Shown here: one piece after another, positions 29,876 to 40,585 of the stretch
Layout: each line of letters begins with the position of its first letter
Numbering within the stretch: the stretch's first letter is position 1
Source: Rhodamnia argentea
Taxonomy: Eukaryota; Streptophyta; Magnoliopsida; Myrtales; Myrtaceae
Assembly (NCBI RefSeq): GCF_020921035.1
Contig: NC_063151.1
Span: 34,230,934 to 34,294,933 of the forward strand
Reading direction: 5' to 3'
DNA: 64,000 nt
The notes under the pieces: model-generated
What the model was told of the DNA's origin: nothing
What the model saw: only the letters and a program-made list of their open reading frames with translations
Databases searched by the model: none
Position numbers and translations under genes: made by a program

Positions 29876-30689
29876 TTGCCGACCAAAGGCCGGTGTGACG
29901 GTACATGTTGGCGGGATGTGAGATGCACCCGAAAGAAGAGTTAGCGTAGGTTCCACGAAGCTGGTAGTTGTGTTGCGTCAACTCCTTTCGATTGAAATCT
30001 CTAAACACCTAATTCACGGGCATTTTCTCCTATCGATCAAGGTTCCTCAGTGGCAGCTCTAGCTTCTTTCTCCAAAACCTAACCCCCTCTCTCTCTCTCA
30101 CAGGCGAGGCTGCGACCTCACTCGTGACAACAACCGGAGAAGAGAAATAGATGAACAGGAAAAATGAAGATTAGGGGGAAAAATAGAAAATTTAAATGAA
30201 TTTGAAAAAAATCGTCCCCGTCAAAATTTTCATTTTTGGGCGGGGGATTTTAAATTTTTAATAAGGAACTTTTTACACGACGTTCTCTAATTGCCATCAT
30301 ATCATTTCACAGAACACGAGCCCTTCCTTACTTTAGAGCCATAAGCCCAGCAAAGCCCATCCTGGCTCAAGGCTTGATGGGTCAAACAATTTGGACGGGC
30401 TGACAAAGAAGATCGTTCAATTATATATGGAACGAACAGAGCGTGGGCAGAATGCGCGAGATTGTGCCATCAAATGAGGTAAATTGAAGGATGTTTATTA
30501 TGTCCTTTACTAGGATAAGCTATAGAAGATTTACACAATCCCTACTGAGTTCGATTAACAAATATGAGAATCAAGGTTCTCAAAATCATACTCGAGGTCT
30601 AATGAGATCATTGACCACTGAATAGCTGCTATCTGCACATAAGTGAACTGAGACTCTTACAAATCAGAGCAAATACGTCGTTGACAGGG

Positions 30690-32139
30690 TTACAAGTGAA
30701 CAAGTATACACCCTTCGTCTATAGACTTGCTTACCGCGTCGAGGACTAGCTGCGTCTTTCTGCTGATTTCAGGCCATTTGCTCTCTGGGGAATGCCCGGA
30801 ATCGCGAATGCCCTGAACAAGGCTTGCTAACTCCTGAATCGTTAGGGCCTCTTGTGGAAGCTCCGTGGGGACAAGGACCTTCTCCGGCTTTGCGCTCCAC
30901 CCTGTATGGAGGTCCACGAATTTAGCACTGGGAATGAATTCGAATGAAGCAGAACCCTCCTCGATCGGTATTGCGAAGTCCTTGAGATGCAGCGATCCAT
31001 TCGAACTGACAACTGCCAAGTCCATGGACATGTGGGCGAGGAACGAGCAGTGGAATGTCACAGCCATTTCATGAGCCAAACCCCAGTATAACACAGCGGA
31101 GCACGACAGGATGACTCTGGCCGGGTTGCGGGTGACATCTCGAAGAGCAGATACAGCAGACAGTAGCTTGAAACCTGCAGCCCATAGAAAGGCTCCGATG
31201 CAATACCAGCCCAAATCGCCGAGCACCGAGAGAGTCCAAGTCAGGCTTTACTTGAATATTATCCTCGAAAAATTCTCGGCTCGGCGCAAACATGGAGATG
31301 CTGTTGATCTGGGATACAAATGGAGATGGTGTTTGTGAATTCTCACAATCATGAGCTTTTTTAAGTCACTTCACGATTAAGCAGCAGTGAGATAATTCAC
31401 TGCTTCAACATAATCCAATTCTTATCACAAAGTAAATGAAATTTAGTAGAATCTCTCGATATCTCTTGCTCTACTCGATATCAATCAAGAGCATAACATA
31501 GGCCAAATAGACAAAACTTTGTCTAGGCCTAATTGCAGTCATGAACAAACCATGTTTTTTTTTTTTGGCCATGAACAAATTATGAGTTTCCTATGATTTC
31601 TTGAGATATACACATGAAACGAACTCTGAAACAGAGCGGAAAAAGCTAACCAAGGTCCCTAAAACATCCGATAATCACCGATTTAAGTTCTCCAAACTGC
31701 CCACGATCAGACACAATCTCCATCATCTACTCCGTCCTCGGATGATGCAGCCACATGGTCCAATCCATGAACTGGACCCACTTGCCTCGCAGGCCTCCAG
31801 GATCCGATCGAGCTCAGCCGCGTCGACTGCCGTCGGCTTCTCCAGGAGCACGTGCTTCCCCCTCCTCGCGGCCGAGACCGGCCAGGCCACGTGCAGGCTC
31901 GTCAGCAGTGGAAGGTAGACGGCGTCGACGAGCGGGTCGTCCAGGACATCGCCGTAGCTCCCATACAGCCTGACGGCGCCGGAGAGCCCATTCGCGGCGG
32001 CGAACAACTTGGCCTTCTCGATGGAGCGGCCGCCGATGGTGTGGAGGGTGGTGCTCGGGGCGAGAGCGATGGCTCTGCACAGCTTCCGCGCAATTCCGGC
32101 GCATCCGATGATGCCGAAGCGGACCGGGTTGTCCGCCAT
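30690..32139 (-). pseudogene. Broken Gfo/Idh/MocA-family oxidoreductase (At4g09670-like)
   Basis: Starts MADNPVRFGIIGCAGIARK, the NAD(P)-binding GxxGxA fold, with HVLLEKPTAVDAAE following. The 3' exon ends RKTQLVLDAVSKSIDEG. Intact relatives are about 360 residues in two exons. Here a base appears missing near 31780 (EACEASG then a shift before QFMDWTMWLHHP). A stop follows shortly after HHPRTE. About two bases are missing near 31215 (KPDLDSLG / LGDLGWYC). The gene therefore looks dead, though the 3' exon remains readable for 178 residues. The intron lies about 31320-31680. It is flanked by repeats on the left and right, with no operon-like context. Confidence 0.85.
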
Positions 32140-32279
32140 TTTTGTGTCCTCTGCTCTTGAAATTGCTCTGGAAATGGGGAAGAGGAGCGGGAAATGTGAG
32201 CGAGAGAGACGAGAAACGGTGCCACTGCCTGTGGACAAGATTTTGCCTGTGCAAAGATAAAATTATCCTCAATCATTCG

Positions 32280-33300
32280 ACTACAATTTAATTACAATTT
32301 AAAGTGGTGTTACGCGAGATTTAATTTTCACAATTAAGGATTTCACATATTTCGCTTTTGTTTATTATGGATTTTCTATGTATATTAAAGGTATTATGTT
32401 TTCTTTTTTTTTATTTTTTATTTTTGGTAAGGATTTTTTTTTTATTATTTTAAATTTTACTTCCATAAAAATTAATTTTGTTGAAGAGGAAAATTTTTCG
32501 TTGAGCAAATCTAAAATTAATAATTCAGTAGAACATAGTGGAATAATTTTAAAAAATGCAGTCACTTGTTCGTTTTTACTTCCTTTCTATGAAGATTTGT
32601 CAAAATAAACTCACGTTTACATACTTCATTATTCTTATAACAATATATTTGCTATTCGTCTCTCTTATATCAAAAGCTCTCTTTTTTAGGCGAATTTCTT
32701 GTTTTCTAATTTCAGTGGTCAATATGTCAATATATATATATATATATATATCAGGTCTCTCTATTTATGATATTAAAGAATTTGTCATTTTCCCGCACTG
32801 TCGGTGAAATATTTACACAGAGCATGTAAGACTAAAATCATCGACGTGACAAAGTTGTGCACCATGAGACATCTTGATATTTTGATCTAAGCACTTTGTG
32901 GATTAATATACAAAATTTTGTCAATCTAAAATGTTTAGATTTCACCGGTTTCTTCAAAAAAACCGTTCTTGTATTGTGCAAAGTTTTATTTAATAAATTT
33001 TATTTTTGAAAATCTCACGTTGGGGAATTCAGTTGTGTTCTAAACTGGAAAATCTTTTAGTGGTGACATGTGCAACAAAAGTAAAAGTTCTAAACATGTA
33101 ATTGTGACAAAAGATTGGGTATGTTATAATTTTTCTATATTCTACTCGATGTGTAATTCATAAATTTGACTGACAGCGTTGAAGGACATTAAGTTTTCTG
33201 AAAATTTATCGTTTTGGAAAAACTAATTTATATAGAAGCAAAATTTGTAAAATAAAAACAAAACATGGTGCACTTAATATACATGGGACCCTCAAAATAT
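32280..33300. repeat. AT-rich block; diverged copy of 4200-4790 and 5930-6010
   Basis: 32620-33060 follows 4260-4660 in order, and 33180-33290 matches 5930-6010 (ending ..TTAATATACATGGG). The latter 90 bp is also matched by 38620-38740, so this small piece exists three times. An (AT)n run lies at 32724-32750. No gene. Confidence 0.5.
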
Positions 33301-33354
33301 TAAAAAAAAATGGTGAAATGCTAAACTAGATCTTAACTAGAAGGGATAATCTAT

Positions 33355-33590
33355 CTTGGAAGTCATAAAATTTGTCACGAAAGTACAATTAAGTCCAAAA
33401 TTTGTAAAATGTATAATCAACAGAAAGACTTGATTGGACCAACTTAATAATTTTTAGGATTTAATTATACTTTTTGAAAGTTGAAGGATCGAATTGCACT
33501 CGTAGTCAAGTTTTAGGATTCAACTGCACTTTTTGAAAGTTTTATATTTTCATGACAAATTTTATGACTCAAAATATAGTCATCCCTAAA
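33355..33590. repeat. Foldback repeat, family C
   Basis: Starts with TTTGTCACGAAAGTACAATTAAGTCC-like wording and ends in TTTTCATGACAAATTTTATGAC, with repeated ATTGCACT/AACTGCACTTTTTGAAAG units inverted between halves. It is the same family as 18535-18843. Confidence 0.6.
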
Positions 33591-33734
33591 TACAAATGGA
33601 AAGAATAAACAATTTATTAAAACAATTTATTTCATTTTTGAGTTTCGATAACAAGAATTTGCTTAAAAGAACAAATCCAAACTGGCTTATTTGATACCGT
33701 CCCAAAATCAAATCATGCATCTAAATGGGAACAC

Positions 33735-34120
33735 GAATGGCACAAATGGTCCTTAAACTTTGATCGAATATGCAATACAGTTCTTGAACTTTTAATTTGA
33801 CCAATATAATTTTGAAACTCTAACTCAATGTATAATATGGTCCCTGGGCTTTTAATTTGACCATTATGATCATTAGATTTTTGGAACATGCTCAACTTAG
33901 TCTATGAACTTGAATCAATGAAATGACTACACTTAACATCTTTCTTTAATTTAAGGATTAAGTTGAACATGTTCCAAAAGTTCGGGCACTATATTAATCA
34001 AATTAAACGTTCAAGTATCACATTATACATTGTGTTAAATTTCAGTGGCCATATTGATTTAAAAGTTCAGAGAATGTATTGCACATTGAGTCAAAATTCA
34101 AGAGCTATTTGTATCATTAT
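33735..34120. mobile_element. Foldback MITE, unclassified
   Basis: The left half has units such as GCACAAATGGTCCTTAAACTTTGA, TAATTTGACCA and TTTTGGAACATGCTCAACTTAG. The right half repeats them in reverse (AGTTGAACATGTTCCAAAAG, TTGATTTAAAAGTTCA, GAGCTATTTGTATCATT). It has no coding content. Confidence 0.6.
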
Positions 34121-34615
34121 CCCAAATGGAAATATGTTCACATTGGTATGGTATCTACTGAACGCCACGTACTAATTGTGATTCTTGAAATTCTCTTCTT
34201 CTTCTTTTTTCCCTATTTTCTCAACATGCATAGATGTGATTATCGAAATCATTCCCTCCACATTTGAACCCAGAATCCACCCTCCCTCTAGCTCGGGATC
34301 AATGGTTTTTCACAACACTCAGGTTCACAATTCACACAAATTTCAAACATATTTCAAGCAATGATGTTTGATTTTCACAACAATACTCAGGTTCACTCGA
34401 AAAGACAAACACAAAATGACAGCACACACGGGTGAGGTCCCAGGGCCGAACCAGGCCTAGTGAAGCATGTGTATACAACAAAATCAGCTTCAACAGTGTC
34501 TAGTATGAAAACTACAATATGGGTTTCAAACCCCATCAATGCCCATGCTGCTGGAAGTAGTGGCAGCACTGTATCAGACCTCCATCGCAGCGAAGCCGGC
34601 ATATTCACCGTGGCA

Positions 34616-35830
34616 TCACCAAGAGATGAAGCTATTGACATGGGTAAAGTATTTATACGACGGCACGGGGCATTTTCCATTTCCTTGCACCTGAATCCTC
34701 CTCATTTCTTTGAGCTCGAAATTATATCGGTACAGCGAATAATCTTCATCGCGCTCGAAAATGACGTCTCCGCTCATCTTCAAGCTCAATAGCGGGACCA
34801 TGTTAAACGAGCAACCCATGGTGATGGAACATGTCTGCTTCCACGCATGTCCTGACAATCCCTCCAACATCCAGATGTTGATCTGGGCCATCTCTTCATG
34901 AGCAATGAAGCACAAGGAACCGTGCATCTCCAGAATCCGGTCGTGTGTTCTGCAACTTGTAGGGAGTGATACTTTGTGAAACTTCTCGCTGTCCATTTCC
35001 AAGGATACTATGTAATCACTGTGATCAACCAAAGGAACCCAGTGCAGAGATCCTATCGCAAAAACTGGTCTGTGACCTAGCCAACCAAATAGCCCAGGTT
35101 CCGGGCCATAAACCGGCCTCCACACTCTCGTTCTGAGACTCAGAATCTCACAATGGAAGAAGTCTAGCTCATCTCTGAACAAGTGCACCACCTTATACAC
35201 CCCAGAAACCTTGCTCAGGGCGAAACCGTAAGATTCCTTATGCACAGGAAAGAGAGTGCCTAAAGGAAGCGGGTCAAGCTTTCTGGTCACCGGGTTCAAG
35301 ACTATTAATCCACCTTTCTTCATCCTGTTGTCTAGCAGGATTAGACCATCGCAAGACGCTCTTATCATGCCCAAGCAGCTTATGTTGTAGTTTATTTCGT
35401 CGCACTTCCCATTGCTAAATTCCATAAACTTGACATAGGTTTTTCCAGAATGATTGATGTTAGGCTGAGTGAAGATGGGAATGTTCTGTGATTGCGAATA
35501 GTTTGCTTCAATTGAGAAAGATTCAGGTGGCCTGGTTGTTAAACTGTTAGGTGTCCAAATCCAAGACTGATAAATCAGGACGGTGGCAGATCGATCAAGA
35601 TGGGCATGAACAAAATTGAGGCTCTTTATGACGTTTCTCCAAGACTTGCAAACAAGCATCGACCTGAGGAGGGAATTGTGAGGGAGACGGATGAGGATGT
35701 TAGCGATGCAGTCTTTTGGAAGATAAGGAATTCGCTTTTGTTGTTCCTCTTGCTGAAACTTATTTGAACAAGCCTTTTCTTCGACCAATCTCGGGAGATT
35801 TTTTCCCTTGCTTCCCATGGATTTTGCCAT
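34616..35830 (-). CDS. F-box protein with FBA-type C-terminal domain
   Basis: Single open exon of 404 residues. The F-box spans about residues 33-80 (IPYLPKDCIANILIRLPHNSLLRSMLVCKSWRNVI) and should bind SKP1 in an SCF ubiquitin ligase. Residues about 130-370 form an F-box-associated domain with family hallmarks: SCDGLILL, NPVTRKLDPLPLG, GFALSKVSGVYKVVHLF, GSLHWVP, DSEKFHKVSLP and HGSLCFIAH. Length and single-exon layout are normal for this very large plant family, whose targets are mostly unknown. The first ATG (MAKSMGSKGK) was used; a second Met four codons on would also serve. No TATA box was identified with confidence. Confidence 0.92.
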   Translation of the reverse strand: MAKSMGSKGKNLPRLVEEKACSNKFQQEEQQKRIPYLPKDCIANILIRLPHNSLLRSMLVCKSWRNVIKSLNFVHAHLDRSATVLIYQSWIWTPNSLTTRPPESFSIEANYSQSQNIPIFTQPNINHSGKTYVKFMEFSNGKCDEINYNISCLGMIRASCDGLILLDNRMKKGGLIVLNPVTRKLDPLPLGTLFPVHKESYGFALSKVSGVYKVVHLFRDELDFFHCEILSLRTRVWRPVYGPEPGLFGWLGHRPVFAIGSLHWVPLVDHSDYIVSLEMDSEKFHKVSLPTSCRTHDRILEMHGSLCFIAHEEMAQINIWMLEGLSGHAWKQTCSITMGCSFNMVPLLSLKMSGDVIFERDEDYSLYRYNFELKEMRRIQVQGNGKCPVPSYKYFTHVNSFISW

Positions 35831-36285
35831 TGAACATTCCTTAATTCCTAGACAGAAAATTATGACGGCAACATGCTAAGTGGAGTATATGGAAAGAGCT
35901 GATTCCTAGAGGTATTCAGAGGCTTGTTAACGTGTCTTAAAACATTCACAATTTTAGGAAGAAATAAGTAGCGATGTTGAGATGCTACAGCAGTGAAAGA
36001 ATGGCATAAATCTCTACCCAAAAATAAGGGTCTCTGCATGAGAACTAGTCATTTGTCAGGTTATGCAATTTCAGATACACATCAAAAGGAAACATCACTC
36101 TATAATCAAGTCCCGTCATCGATCACCTGAAAAGTTCGAAAATTTCACCCGACCTCATGCAGAATATTCGATCAACGCACGCAAAGACAACGTAATGAAA
36201 CTGATACGAGAAAAGGAGCGGAACAGCAAATCACGAAAAGGGGCATAAAAAAAGAACCAGAACCTCGTACTGCTTCTTAGCTCAT

Positions 36286-36523
36286 GGGTGGAATTCCAGA
36301 TAGCTTCTTATGGGGGGAGGAAGCTATTCCCAAACGCAGTTGTTGTCTATGGCCTCGCAATACTTCCCAATGACTTTTGCCTCGCCGGCGACGAAAGCAA
36401 GTCAACCGATCGAGACCCTCTTCTTGGTTTCACGGGGGACAATTTGGTGTTGGGTAGAACGCCAAAAGGTCATCGAGTCAACCATCTTCCTCCCCTCATA
36501 AGAAGCTATCTGGAATTCCACCC
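36286..36523. mobile_element. 238-bp element with 38-bp near-perfect terminal inverted repeats
   Basis: The left arm 36286-36323 starts GGGTGGAATTCCAGATAGC. The right arm 36486-36523 is its reverse complement with one difference. The interior is GC-rich and non-coding despite short open frames. Flanks show no evident target duplication, so the superfamily is unknown. The near-identity of the arms suggests a recent element or one kept alike by hairpin repair. Confidence 0.8.
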
Positions 36524-36699
36524 TTTGGACCTCTAAAGGCCCATAGCCAAATGCTAGAGTGCTTGGGTTTTATTTCTGGGAGTCCATTTCCCAAATGCTA
36601 GCTAATTACTTTTTTGACCCCGAAACACTAGACGTTCTTTTTTGAACGCGATGCGCTATAACTACTTCTTCTTTCTTGTTTTCTTTTGTCGAAGTTTCT

Positions 36700-37724
36700 C
36701 GCGACCTAAAAATTAACTATTTTCAGGTTAACGAATTATTAGATTAATTAGATTAACTAACCTAATTCGAACTCTCCCAAGTCCTACCGAATCGCAACTT
36801 AGATTCACTTACATAAAAAATTTATTAATTTGGAGCTGCCACTAATTTTTGATGGTAGGTAGATTAAAAACCTAAACAAAGTATTCGGGAGAAAATACCT
36901 TCTTTCACGCGAACCAGAGATTAAATGGATTCGGGAACTTGGTTACATTAACTTTTCAATTAATGCCCTTTCGGTACCCGATTTTCATGAAATTTTTTTT
37001 TTAATTTGATGATTTGAATTAAATGTTTTTGGGATTTTCTTTTATTAAGCATTTCATTTCAAAGCATCATCAAAATGTCGGAACAAGTCAAAATGGTTCA
37101 AACAAAATATGATCCCAAGATCATAACACGTGGTTATACGCCCTACTCCGTCTAGATGAACTGATTTTGATTTAATTTGCACGTTTTTTACTAAACTATG
37201 CGATCAAATTGGACCAAAGTTCCAAATAATGACCAAATTGCATTAGAATCAAGTCCAATTTTTCAATGTGCTCGATTTATGAAATTGATTTGGCTAAAAT
37301 AAAATTAAAGGTACATAGATCAAATGTCATAACTAATCCAAGGATAGAAAAATACTACAATGACTTCAATTTGGAATTTTTGGTTCGATTAAGGTAAAAA
37401 ATTTTGTGAATTTGAGAAATCTAAGACCCAATCCTAATTTTTTTAGAAAAAAGTTTCCAAAATGAATTTAAAATTAAAATAAAATTACTGACCTTTTTTC
37501 GAATTTTTCTAACTCTATTTGGTATTTTTCTCAATTTTCGGCTATTTTTTAATGAAAAGAAAATTTGATAATTCTGAAAAAATACGAAAATTTTTTTTTT
37601 GACCAAAATTATTTCTTAGGTATGGCCAAGGGTCTAAAAATTGATTTTTGAATTTTATGGGTTTTTATTAAATTTTAAATATTTTTCTAAAAATTAAAAT
37701 GACCAAAAATCGGGTGTCAACAAG
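36700..37724 (-). mobile_element. LTR or LTR fragment, Ty3/Gypsy Tat/Ogre-like
   Basis: Read on the minus strand it starts TGTTGACACCCGATTTTTGG (at 37724) and runs to ..TTTTAGGTCGCGA near 36708. It is related to the LTR at 40586-46293: the same AATTAGTGGC(A/G)GCTCC block and AATCTATTAACCTG-like stretch near the 3' end. About 1 kb, no coding part; an old fossil. Confidence 0.65.
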
Positions 37725-37729
37725 ATGCA

Positions 37730-38540
37730 ACAAGGTGCTGCCCGTATAGATGGAGACCTAGTTTTTTATGTTTCTTGAATTCCACTAATTCAATGGAACT
37801 AAGGTTCTTCAACTACAAACTGCAGCTGGTGCAGCAATGAAGGTATTATTCTTAGCTGATTTCTTGTCAAAAAAGTCTGTTTTTGTTGAAATTTTATCTA
37901 TCTTTTTATGTTTGTCTGTCTCTGCTTGTATTAGTCCTTTGATAACACTATCAGTGTCAATGTACCTCGGTCGAAGTTCGCCCCGATGAAAACGAGTTTA
38001 GATTTGCTTCTTGTTCGGAGTAGTATCTTGTTCTAGTCCATGTTATTATTATTATTATTATTTAAATTTAAAGAAATGAGCATAAAAAATGATGGAGCTC
38101 TGTGCATCCCCGGTTGTCTTACAACCATAATTTTAAACTCTGGAAGATGATGTTGTTGTCAAGGTTAATACAAATTCTTCAACTGAAGTCGGCCTTGGCG
38201 TGATGAGGTGAAAATTTACTTGCATGAATGTTGCCTGCCTTTTTTTGGTTAATGAGCTGACTTGCTATCATATTGTTAGGTTGGCAGATTCTCGAGAGCT
38301 ATCTAATTAATTTCTATTATCATTGAGAACTTAAAATTGTCTGGTGATCTATCGGTTGCCTCCCTCGTGAAACTAAAGGTAAATCATGACATAGTACATT
38401 ATATCCCAACTAGAGAAGCTAATACTCCCTAATTAATGTGGGTATACCGCACCAGCATAAAGTTGCAATTTTCCAACAAGGTAACGGTGGCAAACAAAGT
38501 GGAATGGACTCTTGTTCTTGTGGTGGAAATTTGTCTTGAG
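37730..38540 (+). pseudogene. Decayed UDP-glucose pyrophosphorylase (UGPase) fragment
   Basis: Ordered pieces of the enzyme's C-terminal half can be read on the plus strand: NGTKVLQLQTAAGAAMK (about 37792-37841), SFDNTISVNVPRSKF..LDLLLVRS (about 37935-38024), a weak ENPSIEL-like region, then IIIENLKLSGDLSV..LVKLK (about 38320-38380) and KVTVANKVEW (near 38480). Splice-like GT sites follow two of them. Stops and frame changes interrupt it and the N-terminal catalytic part is absent. It is a non-processed pseudogene, cut on the left by the LTR fragment. Confidence 0.8.
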
Positions 38541-38599
38541 TACGTCTAAGGAAACTTTGTCCTAAGTCTTCTTTTATTTGATGCGAGAGATAGCTACAT

Positions 38600-40585
38600 T
38601 GCTAGACAAGGTAGAAGAGAAGTAGATTTTTAGGAAATTTCTTTTTTCGTAAAAGCTAATTTCTGCAAAGGTAGAATCTGTGAATGAAATAGCAGGCATA
38701 TTATCTTTGATATGCATGAGCTATTGACAAAATAAATGAAACCCGTGGTATTCTTATTCATGGCAACTAAATCTTACACAGAAAAATAAAGTTGTAAAAT
38801 AAAAAGAAGGATAATAATTTTGGGGCCACCGATTTAAATTGCAATTTAATACCCGAACAAAATTGGAGTGAAATTGATCATATAAGAGAGTGAAAATAGC
38901 CCCGTCCTATTTTATCGGAGCATGAGTTGAGAGGAGAGAGTTAAGGCCAGTGAGAGATGGACTTGGAGAGGCCTTGACTGGTGGTGGCTCGTCAGCTCAA
39001 TTTGTCGTTATTTTCCTTGTATGTTATTTTCCTTGTAAAAGAAAATTCACATAGATATTTGATTTACATCGAGAGAAATTTTCCCCTATCTTGCATTTCG
39101 ACGAACGATTTATATAGTCTACAAATAATCCGATGGATACTATCCATTACAATGCATAATATATTTAGAAACTCGTGTGTTTCATGAAGCTTCTTATATA
39201 CGGCAAAGGACAACGATTTAGTGTAATACGATGAATGTACATCATATTTGTTCGTGCTCGCTTTGAGGGACTATTCATCTCGATAGTGATTACTTGGGTA
39301 ATTGACTTCCAGATAAGTCAATTTCCGATTAGTGACTAGGGGCGATCAAGAGAGGAGAGCCTCTCCCCCTCAAGGATGTTCTTCGGTGGAGGGAGGGGTT
39401 TAGCGGCTCGTGTTTGGTGGGTCATCCTTTCCGAAATAAATATTGGAATTAAGGGTGTTTTTGTTTCGGAAAAGACTTCACCGTAAAGAAAAATACTTTT
39501 CAAAAAAAAAAATTCATAATGTCTTCCTGTATTTCAAGTTAGGGAATTCATTTTCCTAACTTCACGCATGCATGTATTCTTTGACCGTAAATAGTTTTCC
39601 ATTGTCGGATTCACTCGAACGAACTTATCCTGAGTTTTGACGTGACATGTAACAATGGAAGAAGCTTCGAATTTTAAGAGGTTCCATGAGGACAATCGGA
39701 TAAAATATAATGCTATGGATTTGATTTCATAAGTCCATAGCCGCGCTCTATTTTTACTTATGGCTCAAGCCAGTCTTTAGACGTGGGGCTGAGAACACAA
39801 GCAGGGGTGAAAATATTTGAAAAAATTACGCATGAGTTTAATATAAAGATATCTAAAGCTAGATAGGTATCTCTGACGTGAGAAACCTTTGAGGGTTCCG
39901 ATAAATTCATAAGCAATCAAAGTTCGAGAGTAAATATCAGATTCAAGACACTAGGATGGAGGTGTCGAATTTCAAACACTAATCGGAAACATACTTCGAA
40001 TTGGTATATGTGTTTCTATACACACAATTCGTTAAATTTTATCCCGCTTCATATAAATCTTCCTCTGTTAAACAAAATTGTAAAGGGGAAGTCATAGTAC
40101 ATATTTTATAGTAATGTGAAAGATAGGCACTTCGATTAGTTAAAAACTTTATATGTAATCAACATTCATATTTAATATTGAGAGATAATAATAAAAATCT
40201 TTCAAGGAAATAATTTATCGGAAGAGTCACAAGAAATGTTAGACTTTTCAGTTGTCTATCGGCTTTTGCAATTATCTACTGAATTTGAAGCTCTAGTTTG
40301 ACATGGAAAACGAAGTAGCAGACAGATTTTGCAATTATCTATTGGAGTAATCACAAATTTGACGAGTCATTTAGCCTTTATAGCTCTCTCAAGTATATTT
40401 TCTTAGACTTTATAACGTGCACGCTTGCTTAAATTCATATATAAAAACCACTTTGGCGTTCAATTTTTTTTTTTCAATATTCAAGTTATTGTAAAGCAAA
40501 AACCAAAGTGAATTTTTAGGTGTGATTATTTATTCGTCTTTAAAAATATAAAGTGCTCGATTAAGATAACCACCGGTCATACTTA
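38600..40585. repeat. Duplicated intergenic block, copy 2 (copy 1 at 5925-9605)
   Basis: Collinear with copy 1 but shorter, mostly because the MITEs of copy 1 (6307-6864 and 7170-7760) are absent. It carries the empty target GTGGTGGC at 38981-38988. Copy 2 has its own extra stretch at about 40140-40370. Homology stops at 40585, exactly where the LTR starts. Confidence 0.8.
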
